DNA from: Pseudomonadota bacterium
Lineage (GTDB): Bacteria; Pseudomonadota; Alphaproteobacteria; Acetobacterales; Acetobacteraceae
NCBI GenBank assembly: GCA_021808985.1
Contig: JAKBAQ010000068.1
Coordinates: 1 to 11,487, forward strand
Direction: 5' to 3'
Length of the DNA: 11,487 nucleotides
In this document: positions 6,045 through 11,487 of the stretch, one piece after another
Numbering within the stretch: the first letter of the stretch is position 1
Layout: the number at the start of each line of letters is the position of its first letter
Program-made: the position numbers and the translations under genes
Notes under the pieces: model-generated
Seen by the model: only the letters and a program-made list of their open reading frames with translations
Told to the model about the DNA's origin: nothing
The model's database searches: none

Positions 6045-7295
6045 TTAAGCCGTCAGCCGCACGTTGAGATGCCTGACAGTGCGGAAGATGAGCATGTGCG
6101 CCCAATCCAGCGGTTCGTCGAGGATTTCGATCTTCGTGACGCGCGCGAGGAAGATCTTGAAGAAAACCGCCAGCTCCACGCGCGCGATATAATGTCCGAG
6201 GCAATGATGCAGCCCCGGCCCGAAGGTCAGCACATCGCCGAGATTCGGGCGCGTGATGTCAAACGCGCCGGGATTGGGGAATTTCGCCGGGTCATGGTTG
6301 CCCGAGGCGATCCACAAAAACGCCACGTCGCCTTTCTTCAGCGGCTGGCCGCCAAACTCAAAATCCTCGCCAACCACGCGCGGCTGGCAGGTGGACATGG
6401 CGGTAAACCGCGACACTTCCTGCATCGCGGTCAGCGGGTCAACCGCGCCTTCCAAAAACAGCTTGGCCTGTTCGGGGTTTTTGGCGAACGCATCAAGCCC
6501 GAGGGTCAGCGTGTTCACCGTGGTGTCATGCCCCGCGGTCAGCAGAATGTGCGCGAGGCCGAAAATCTCGTCCTCACTCAGTGTTTTGTTGCTGTCGTCA
6601 GCCAGGTGGACAAGCTGGGTCAGCAGGTCATTCTGCGGCTCTTGCTTGCGCTTGGCGATCTCGACGCGCATCAGATCATTGATCTCGCCGAGCGCCTTGT
6701 CGCAGGCGATCAGCAATTCAGGTGGCGAGAAGGGAGCCACCAGCGCCGAGGTGATGGCGCGGCTCCATTCGCGCACCTTTTCCAGATGCTCCAGTGGAAT
6801 GCCCAGCAGCAACAGCACCACGGTGGCGGGCAGGTAATAGGCGATGTCGTTATAAAAATCGACGGTGCCAAGCCGGATGGCCTTCTCCGTGAGTTCGGTT
6901 GAGATCTCCTGGATGCGCGGGGTCAGTGAATCGACGAAACGCCGGTTCAGCGCCTTCGTTCCCACCGCGCGCAAACGCTGGTGGTGCGGGCCGTCCACAT
7001 TCACAATCCATGATTGTGTATAGCGCAGCAGGTTGGGGATTTTTTCTTCCCACTGCTCGGGCGGAATCGAACGCCAGGCGAAGGAGGATTGGCGATTATT
7101 GGAGAAACGCACATCGTTATAAGCAGGGCTCACGGCATCATAGCCGGTAATCTGCCAGCATTGGTTGATCTTGCTCCAATAAACCGGCGCGGCTTGGCGC
7201 AGCGCGTCCAGCAATGGCAGCAGCCGCTCGCTCGGTACGATTCCAGGATCGTTCATGCTGAAATCAATACCGGTGTTCACAAAACCCTGATCCAT
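6045..7295 (-). CDS. Cytochrome P450 monooxygenase
   Basis: Soluble bacterial P450, 416 residues, the usual length. The C-helix motif DGPHHQRLR is at 101-109. The I-helix oxygen-activation motif AGHDTT is at 254-259. The K-helix ExxR is E293/R296, and the haem loop FGPGLHHCLG is at 358-367 with Cys365 as the axial thiolate. All catalytic elements are intact, so it should hydroxylate or otherwise oxidise a small molecule; the substrate cannot be read from the sequence. Such enzymes need a ferredoxin and reductase, and neither is encoded in this window. The start at 7295 is preceded by GAGGTAAGGA. It lies 85 bases after the aldo/keto reductase gene on the same strand, with no strong hairpin between, so the two may be cotranscribed. 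Confidence 0.97.
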   Translation of the reverse strand: MDQGFVNTGIDFSMNDPGIVPSERLLPLLDALRQAAPVYWSKINQCWQITGYDAVSPAYNDVRFSNNRQSSFAWRSIPPEQWEEKIPNLLRYTQSWIVNVDGPHHQRLRAVGTKALNRRFVDSLTPRIQEISTELTEKAIRLGTVDFYNDIAYYLPATVVLLLLGIPLEHLEKVREWSRAITSALVAPFSPPELLIACDKALGEINDLMRVEIAKRKQEPQNDLLTQLVHLADDSNKTLSEDEIFGLAHILLTAGHDTTVNTLTLGLDAFAKNPEQAKLFLEGAVDPLTAMQEVSRFTAMSTCQPRVVGEDFEFGGQPLKKGDVAFLWIASGNHDPAKFPNPGAFDITRPNLGDVLTFGPGLHHCLGHYIARVELAVFFKIFLARVTKIEILDEPLDWAHMLIFRTVRHLNVRLTA

Positions 7296-7380
7296 ATTCC
7301 TTACCTCATTCCGTGACGTCCTGGTTGCATTTGATCCGAGTGATTGCTCACATTAAACTCGCCATTTCGGGCGGCCTGGC

Positions 7381-8277
7381 TTAATCATGCCGGGCCGGCG
7401 GCGGGTTGCCCGCCTCGGTCCTGATCGCCTCCAGCGCGGATAGAGCCGGCTCCGGCAGCGTGAGTTCGGCCGCCGCCAGATTCTCCCGCAAATGCCCGAG
7501 TGACGATGTGCCGGGGATCAGCAGTATATTGGGTGAGCGTTGCAGCAGCCAGGCGAGCGCAACCTGCCGCGCCGTAGCGCCAACGCGCGCCGCCACATGC
7601 GACAAGGTGGAGGATTGCAGCGGCGTAAATCCGCCGAGCGGGAAAAACGGCACATAGGCGATGTTCCGCGCCGCGAGCTGGTCTATCAGCGTGTCATCAT
7701 CCCGGTGGATCACGTTATAATTGTTCTGCACGCAAACCACGGGCGCAATGGCGCTTGCTTCCGCAATCTGTGCCGTGGTGACATTGCTCAACCCCAAATG
7801 CCGGATCAGCCCCTGGCGCTGAAGTGCGGCGAGCGCGCTGAACTGCGCCGCGATGGACCCCTCGCTCGGCTCATGGACACGGCCCATCACCCGCAGATTG
7901 ACGATTTCAAGCGCATCAACCCCCAGATTACGCAAATTGTCATGCACCGCCTGTGTCAACTCGGCCGGGCTCTGCGCCGGGTTCCATGATGCATCCGCCC
8001 CGCGCACCGCGCCCACCTTGGTCACGATCACCAGATCGTCCGCATACGGAAAGAGCGCCTCGCGGATCAACCGGTTGGTGACATGCGGCCCATAAAAATC
8101 GCTCGTATCTATATGGTTGACACCGCTGGCCACGGCCTCGCGCAGCACGGCGAGCGCGGTGGCATGGTCCTTGGGCGGGCCGAATACGCCAGGGCCGGCA
8201 AGCTGCATGGCGCCATACCCCATCCGCCGGATGGTCCGCTCGCCAAGCCGGAAGGTCTCTCTGCGGTTTTCAGTCAT
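7381..8277 (-). CDS. Aldo/keto reductase family oxidoreductase
   Basis: A 298-residue (alpha/beta)8-barrel NADPH-dependent oxidoreductase of the aldo/keto reductase superfamily, probably reducing an aldehyde or ketone in the cytosol. Of the catalytic tetrad, Asp57 (HIDTSD), Tyr62 (FYGP) and Lys87 (VTKVG) are present. The usual His on the next strand is absent: the segment reads EIVNLRVMG (124-132). I recall the same NLR pattern in YdbC-like members, so this is probably a subfamily trait rather than damage. The C-terminal cofactor-binding region includes IPGTSSLGHLRENL (254-267). GGGAG ahead of the ATG supports the start. It precedes the P450 gene by 85 bases on the same strand, and joint action on one substrate is possible but unproven. 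Confidence 0.94.
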   Translation of the reverse strand: MTENRRETFRLGERTIRRMGYGAMQLAGPGVFGPPKDHATALAVLREAVASGVNHIDTSDFYGPHVTNRLIREALFPYADDLVIVTKVGAVRGADASWNPAQSPAELTQAVHDNLRNLGVDALEIVNLRVMGRVHEPSEGSIAAQFSALAALQRQGLIRHLGLSNVTTAQIAEASAIAPVVCVQNNYNVIHRDDDTLIDQLAARNIAYVPFFPLGGFTPLQSSTLSHVAARVGATARQVALAWLLQRSPNILLIPGTSSLGHLRENLAAAELTLPEPALSALEAIRTEAGNPPPARHD

Positions 8278-8347
8278 TTCACGCTCCCAGTTTAAGGTGC
8301 CGGCTATATAGTCATCGCCTGGCCGCGTGATAACGGTTATTCATCAG

Positions 8348-8359
8348 CCCGCGCGCGGG
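8348..8359. repeat. 12-bp GC palindrome after the P460-like gene
   Basis: CCCGCGCGCGGG is a perfect palindrome ten bases beyond the stop codon of the c-haem protein gene and about 70 bases upstream of the reductase start. It may help end transcription of the exported-protein pair, but no U-run follows on the minus strand. Confidence 0.25.
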
Positions 8360-8368
8360 AGGGGGTGG

Positions 8369-8995
8369 CTATTTCACAACCGCGTCAGGATATTTCGCGA
8401 GCAAGGCAAGATAGGCCGGTGACATGGCCTGTTTCGGGAAAAACGCCTTCCACACCGCCGCGGGCAGCAGCTGAACCGGCGGCGGGGCGAAGACAAAATC
8501 CGATTTGCTGACCATGGTATGGCACGCATCGCAGCTTGCCACCTGGCCGAAGGCAACCTCTTTGCCAACGGGCGAATAGGCGGCCATCACCCAGTTGCGG
8601 TTGGCGGCGTCATAGAAGGCCAGTTTCAGCATCGCGGTCACGCCGGTGAGCTGGCGCTTCGCATTGTAATTTTCCTTAACCAGCAGGCTGCCATTGGGGT
8701 AGCGGGTGACGTCCGGTATCGATCCGGCGGCCGTAATGGCCGCGCTGGCCGCCTGGTTGCTCAGATCGGTGGTATAAACATCCACCATGCGCGAGCCTGG
8801 CTGGAACGCATGGGTCATTGGCATCATGGATTGGGAGTGCTGAAGCGACCTGATCTGCCGCCATAATTGGGCCGGGGAGGGGGGCAAAGCGCCCTTATCC
8901 GCAGAGGCCGTCTGGGCCGCGCCGGCCCGGGGCAGCCCGGCAACCAGAAAGGCGCAGAATAATGTGCCGAGCAGGGCGGTTTTGGTGCGGTTCAT
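8369..8995 (-). CDS. Exported P460-type cytochrome c protein
   Basis: A 208-residue exported protein with one haem-c attachment motif, CDACH (155-159). The segments before and after it follow the cytochrome P460 pattern: PNGSLLVKENY (100-110), MLKLAFYDAANRNWVMAAY (122-140), then the CxxCH and SDFVFAPP (165-172). Known P460 enzymes oxidise hydroxylamine or related nitrogen compounds using a lysine-crosslinked haem. Lys107 is a candidate for such a crosslink, but many relatives may be simple electron carriers or sensors. Residues 1-27 form a signal peptide (positive start, hydrophobic core, AGA before the likely cut), placing it in the periplasm. The frame is open to 9058, but the ATG at 8995 has GAGGAA (9000-9005) and directly starts the signal peptide. 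It follows the COG4315-like gene by 44 bases and is probably cotranscribed. Confidence 0.85.
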   Translation of the reverse strand: MNRTKTALLGTLFCAFLVAGLPRAGAAQTASADKGALPPSPAQLWRQIRSLQHSQSMMPMTHAFQPGSRMVDVYTTDLSNQAASAAITAAGSIPDVTRYPNGSLLVKENYNAKRQLTGVTAMLKLAFYDAANRNWVMAAYSPVGKEVAFGQVASCDACHTMVSKSDFVFAPPPVQLLPAAVWKAFFPKQAMSPAYLALLAKYPDAVVK

Positions 8996-9039
8996 GGTGT
9001 TCCTCATGCGCTCATATCCGTGGCGGGGGCATCTGGCGC

Positions 9040-9489
9040 TCAGGGATTCGCGGCCCATGAGACCTGCGCCTGCCCCGGCTTGGCAACCCGCCAGATGCCC
9101 CTCACGCCCTGGCCGGTGATATCACCCGGTTTTTTGTCTTTTATCCACGTATAAAGCGGGTAGCCTTGATAAGTCAGCTGCGTTTCGCCGCCCGTGCGGC
9201 TTGCCATTCCCCATGCCCCCCTTGGCTTGAAGCCGGCCGGCGCCGCAACGGGCGGCCAGAGCGTGGCGCATTCGCCATTGCAGGCTGATTTGTGGCTATG
9301 CGGGACATCTATCTTGAACTCATAGACCGTCATGCCCGCGGCGGTCTCGTAAACCTCGCCCAGCTTCGTGTTTTCCAGCCGTATGGCGTGCGGCGGCTTC
9401 GCCGTCGTGGCCGCCCGCGCGGCGGGATCAAGGCTCAGGGCCAGGCCGATGCCACCTGCGATGGCGAATAGAATGCTCCGTGCGGCCAT
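9040..9489 (-). CDS. Exported COG4315-type (Lipoprotein_15 repeat) protein
   Basis: A 149-residue exported protein with a signal peptide at about 1-26 (ending in AARA). The mature part matches the 'secreted repeat of unknown function' family (PF03640/COG4315). A first repeat around MTVYEFKIDVPHSHKSACNG (53-72) leads into ECATLWPPV with Cys70 and Cys74. A second runs from YQGYPLYTWIKDKKPGD (107-123) to GQGVRGIWRV. There is no lipobox Cys, so it is probably a soluble periplasmic protein. The family's biochemical role is not established. The frame stays open to 9564, but the ATG at 9489 has GGAGA a few bases ahead and begins the signal peptide. It is the first gene of a probable two-gene unit with the P460-type cytochrome, suggesting a shared periplasmic redox role. 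Confidence 0.87.
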   Translation of the reverse strand: MAARSILFAIAGGIGLALSLDPAARAATTAKPPHAIRLENTKLGEVYETAAGMTVYEFKIDVPHSHKSACNGECATLWPPVAAPAGFKPRGAWGMASRTGGETQLTYQGYPLYTWIKDKKPGDITGQGVRGIWRVAKPGQAQVSWAANP

Positions 9490-9690
9490 GCTGTTCTCCG
9501 GATCCAAAAGGCAAATTAAGGAGGATTGCTCACGCCAGCGTAGACGATTCCGCCCCGCGCTCAAATTAAATTATGGGCATTTAAGCGCGCCGCCCGGCCC
9601 CGCCACCGAGGCCGGATTTTAAGTCCGCTCTTGTATCGATTTTTCGCCCATCCTATCGTCGGCGCAGCAGCAGGCAGGAGAGTGTGTTTC

Positions 9691-10395
9691 ATGAATAATC
9701 TCAACCCGATTACGACCAATGAAACACGCATTATCCTGAGTTTCGCGATGGCCGACCACGGCGCCAATTTCGCCTACTGGCTGCGCGTGAAGCTGAATAA
9801 GCATTTCCAATATTACGGGCCCAACAATGTCTACATGGATTGCGTGGCCTCGCGCGCCCACAAGATGATCCACCATTCTGAAATGCCCGACGCGCATGTT
9901 AAGCTCAAAGGGGTCACCCATATCGCGCCTGACAGGCGCGATATTTTCCAGTCCCAGGGCTATTTTCCCATCGGCGCAAGCTATGACGGATGGAACGAGA
10001 GCTATACCAAGGCCATGAGCGAGGCCCACACCATGATCATGGTGATCACGCCGTCATATCTGGACAGCCAATGGTGCGCGCTGGAATGGGCGCAATTTCA
10101 GGAAGCGCGCAAGAAACGCCCGAGCCTCAAGGGCATCGCCCTGCGCTTTTTTGATGCGATGGACCGTCCTTTGAGCGCCCTCAAGGGACCAACCGGATCC
10201 TTTGGCGACTCGGTGAAGAGCAAGGCGGCCGCCTTTGATAAAGCCCCCGCCGCCCCGATCGACACGCGTGGCGCCACGGTCATGAATTGCCACAGAGCCT
10301 ACGGGGCCGCCCCGGACGGACTTTGGCATAAAAATGACTGGAGCCTGTCCGCGGCTGATCTTGATCGTCTCTTCAAGCTTATCGGCAAAGCCTGA
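9691..10395 (+). CDS. Stand-alone TIR-domain protein with an enlarged BB-loop region
   Basis: A 234-residue protein whose residues 12-137 resemble a TIR domain. The first strand/box 1 is RIILSFAMADHGANFAYWLR (13-32) and the second strand VYMD (47-50). Then come WNESYTKAMSEAHTMIMVIT (101-120), SYLDSQWCALEW (122-133) and F136. Glu132 in WCALEW matches the position of the catalytic Glu of NAD-cleaving TIRs such as SARM1. Between Asp50 and Trp101 there are about 50 residues, where common TIRs have only about 10-15, so the BB-loop region is expanded. Residues 140-234 form a C-terminal extension I cannot classify. No signal peptide or membrane segment is visible. TIR NADases often serve antiphage defence, but no partner gene is seen here. 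AGGAG ten bases before the ATG at 9691 supports this start over an upstream in-frame TTG at 9631. It is divergent from the exported-protein pair. Confidence 0.8.
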   Translation: MNNLNPITTNETRIILSFAMADHGANFAYWLRVKLNKHFQYYGPNNVYMDCVASRAHKMIHHSEMPDAHVKLKGVTHIAPDRRDIFQSQGYFPIGASYDGWNESYTKAMSEAHTMIMVITPSYLDSQWCALEWAQFQEARKKRPSLKGIALRFFDAMDRPLSALKGPTGSFGDSVKSKAAAFDKAPAAPIDTRGATVMNCHRAYGAAPDGLWHKNDWSLSAADLDRLFKLIGKA

Positions 10396-10418
10396 ACCGG
10401 GCGGCGATTTTGGGCCCG

Positions 10419-10447
10419 CCGCTCGGGGGGCATCCCCCAAGCGGTTT
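10419..10447 (+). terminator. Hairpin terminator between the TIR gene and the GST gene
   Basis: CCGCTCGGGGG (10419-10429) pairs with CCCCCAAGCGG (10434-10444) across a GCAT loop. Ten of eleven positions are Watson-Crick pairs, with one C-A mismatch. TTT follows on the plus strand, 24 bases beyond the TIR stop codon. The site lies between two convergent genes and may work in both directions, although the U-run is short. Confidence 0.6.
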
Positions 10448-10515
10448 GGCGATACGGCTTGCCGATGACCTCATGCGCCCGGGTGCACAGCGGCGGGCGC
10501 GAAACACCCGCCTGA

Positions 10516-11133
10516 TCATGCCGGGCGCGGCACTTTCTGCGCCCGGCGGGTGGCGGCGTAGCTCTCCATCTCCCGCAGCCGCGCCGCATAGGCCGCCACG
10601 TTGGGGCCAAACTGGCCGCCCAGGCCCAGGAACTCCGCCAGATCCAGCGCGTAATGCACCGAAATATCGGCGATGGTGAAGCGCTCGCCGGCCAGATATT
10701 CGCGTCCGTCCAGCGCCGTCTCCACCAGCGCCAGCCTGGCGGCGAAATTTTCGGTATAATCCGTCACCGCCTGGGGCAGTTTCTCCGGCCCCAGCTTGTA
10801 GCGCACGATCAGCGCCAGCGGCACGGTCAGCGAGGTTTCACCATAATGCGTCCAGTTGAGGAAGGCGCCATAATCCGGCTCCTCCGGCGTGAGCGCCAGG
10901 GCGGGGCCGTATTTCGCCGCCAGATATTGCAGCGCGGCCGCTGATTCGATGATCAGCGTGCCGCCGTCGCGCAAGGCCGGCACCGTGCCCAGCGGGTTGA
11001 TGCGCAGATACTCCGGCATGCTGGCGCGCGGTGGAAACGCCATCAGCTTCAGCTCATAAGGCAGGCGCAGATGCTCAAGCGCCCACAGGCAGCGGAATGA
11101 ACGGGCGGATGGGCAGTGATAAAGCTCGATCAT
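10516..11133 (-). CDS. Glutathione S-transferase
   Basis: Cytosolic glutathione S-transferase of 205 residues, a complete two-domain protein. The N-terminal thioredoxin-like domain begins MIELYHCPSARSFR, with Ser9 a candidate for glutathione activation. It contains the cis-proline block LGTVPAL (48-54, Pro52) and the gamma-glutamyl-binding pair Glu63-Ser64 in IIESAAA. The helical C-terminal domain carries the N-capping motif RFTIADIS (151-158; Thr153, Asp156). It conjugates or reduces electrophiles with glutathione; the substrate is unknown. The start at 11133 has GGAGA a suitable distance ahead. It is convergent with the TIR gene and divergent from the DUF35 gene, with which it shares a 95-base AT-rich control region, so joint control with an acyl-CoA pathway is possible. 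Confidence 0.96.
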   Translation of the reverse strand: MIELYHCPSARSFRCLWALEHLRLPYELKLMAFPPRASMPEYLRINPLGTVPALRDGGTLIIESAAALQYLAAKYGPALALTPEEPDYGAFLNWTHYGETSLTVPLALIVRYKLGPEKLPQAVTDYTENFAARLALVETALDGREYLAGERFTIADISVHYALDLAEFLGLGGQFGPNVAAYAARLREMESYAATRRAQKVPRPA

Positions 11134-11228
11134 GAGATTTTCTCCGTAGTGATGGACATATTATAATTAGTTGATTAATGTAATTCGTGAATGGGCGCCA
11201 CGCAAGCGTCCGCGACAAGGGAGACACC
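11134..11228. promoter_or_regulatory. AT-rich divergent control region between GST and DUF35 genes
   Basis: The 95 bases between the two divergent starts contain a strongly AT-rich core (about 11158-11185) within otherwise GC-rich DNA, as expected of back-to-back promoters. Short dyads such as ATTA-ATG-TAAT (11174-11184) are present. I cannot assign a particular -35/-10 pair or operator with confidence. Confidence 0.4.
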
Positions 11229-11487
11229 ATGTCCACAACCGTATCACATTTCACCAAGGGTGCCGATACGCCCTATTGGGAGGCGCTGGCGCAGGGCGCG
11301 CTGCGCCTGCCGCGCTGCCGTGGCTGCCAGCAATGGCACTGGCCGGCGGTAAGCCGCTGCAGCGCATGCGGCAGTGAGGAGATTGACTGGTTTTCCGTGG
11401 ATCTGAAGGGCAGGATCTTCTCCTGGATCCGCACCTGGCAGACCTTCCAGGGCACCGAGGGGCTGGATACCCCCTTCGTCACCCTGC
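11229..11487 (+). CDS. DUF35 zinc-ribbon/OB-fold protein (partial, cut by window end)
   Basis: The first 86 codons of a DUF35-family (OB-fold nucleic-acid-binding-like) protein; the rest lies outside the window. HFTKGADTPYWEAL (7-20) and the rubredoxin-like zinc ribbon, with paired cysteines CRGC and CSAC around residues 30-50, are typical of the family's N-terminus. The beginning of the OB-fold follows (KGRIFSWIRTWQ). DUF35 proteins usually partner a thiolase-like or MaoC-like enzyme in acyl-CoA pathways, as ChsH2 does in steroid side-chain breakdown, so a thiolase gene may lie just downstream. GGGAG six bases before the ATG fixes the start. It is divergent from the GST gene. Confidence 0.92.
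   Translation, partial: MSTTVSHFTKGADTPYWEALAQGALRLPRCRGCQQWHWPAVSRCSACGSEEIDWFSVDLKGRIFSWIRTWQTFQGTEGLDTPFVTL

Noticed and set aside
6069..6902. A 277-codon plus-strand open frame opposite the P450
   Set aside because: It is antisense to an intact P450 with all motifs and has a biased Arg/Gln/His composition without a recognisable domain.
9631..9690. Upstream TTG start for the TIR protein
   Set aside because: The ATG at 9691 has an AGGAG ten bases ahead, and the TIR fold begins shortly after it; the TTG has no visible ribosome-binding site.
9619..10029. Minus-strand open frame overlapping the TIR gene
   Set aside because: The TIR frame has a Shine-Dalgarno, TIR motifs and a terminator; the opposite frame has none of these.

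Overview
The window is GC-rich bacterial chromosomal DNA, probably from an alphaproteobacterium. I infer this from base composition, a Kup-type potassium transporter, a peptide-deformylase paralogue of a type I recall from alphaproteobacteria, and a metabolic mix (P450, GST, DUF35 acyl-CoA protein) common in soil or degradative members of that class. The genus cannot be told from sequence alone. No rRNA, tRNA, CRISPR array, transposase or integrase was seen.

Layout, left to right. (1) A Kup potassium transporter on the minus strand, followed downstream by a GC-rich hairpin. (2) A three-gene minus-strand block between about 2.2 and 5.2 kb: a ferritin-like 'metal-dependent hydrolase' (first in transcription order), an AraC-family regulator, and a six-helix membrane protein. 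The regulator, the hydrolase and the DNA around them look clearly less GC-rich than the flanks. The DNA upstream of the hydrolase carries a perfect 18-bp direct repeat with a 21-bp period, the geometry of an AraC-family operator, so the regulator probably controls the hydrolase. (3) A plus-strand peptide-deformylase-like gene whose metal-binding motifs have lost key residues. (4) A convergent minus-strand pair, an aldo/keto reductase followed by a cytochrome P450. (5) A minus-strand pair of exported proteins: a COG4315-type secreted repeat protein and a P460-type c-haem protein. (6) Divergent from these, a plus-strand stand-alone TIR-domain protein with an enlarged segment where the BB loop should be, ending at a good hairpin terminator. 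(7) A glutathione S-transferase on the minus strand, and divergent from it the start of a DUF35 zinc-ribbon/OB-fold gene cut by the window edge.

How the genes work together: the clearest regulatory unit is AraC regulator plus operator plus hydrolase, possibly with the membrane protein. The reductase and P450 may share a transcript, and so may the two exported proteins. The rest look like independent genes. The candidates for undescribed biology are the TIR protein, the hydrolase whose metal ligands look like a diiron site, and the ligand-less deformylase paralogue. None of them is proven to be a new system by this sequence.
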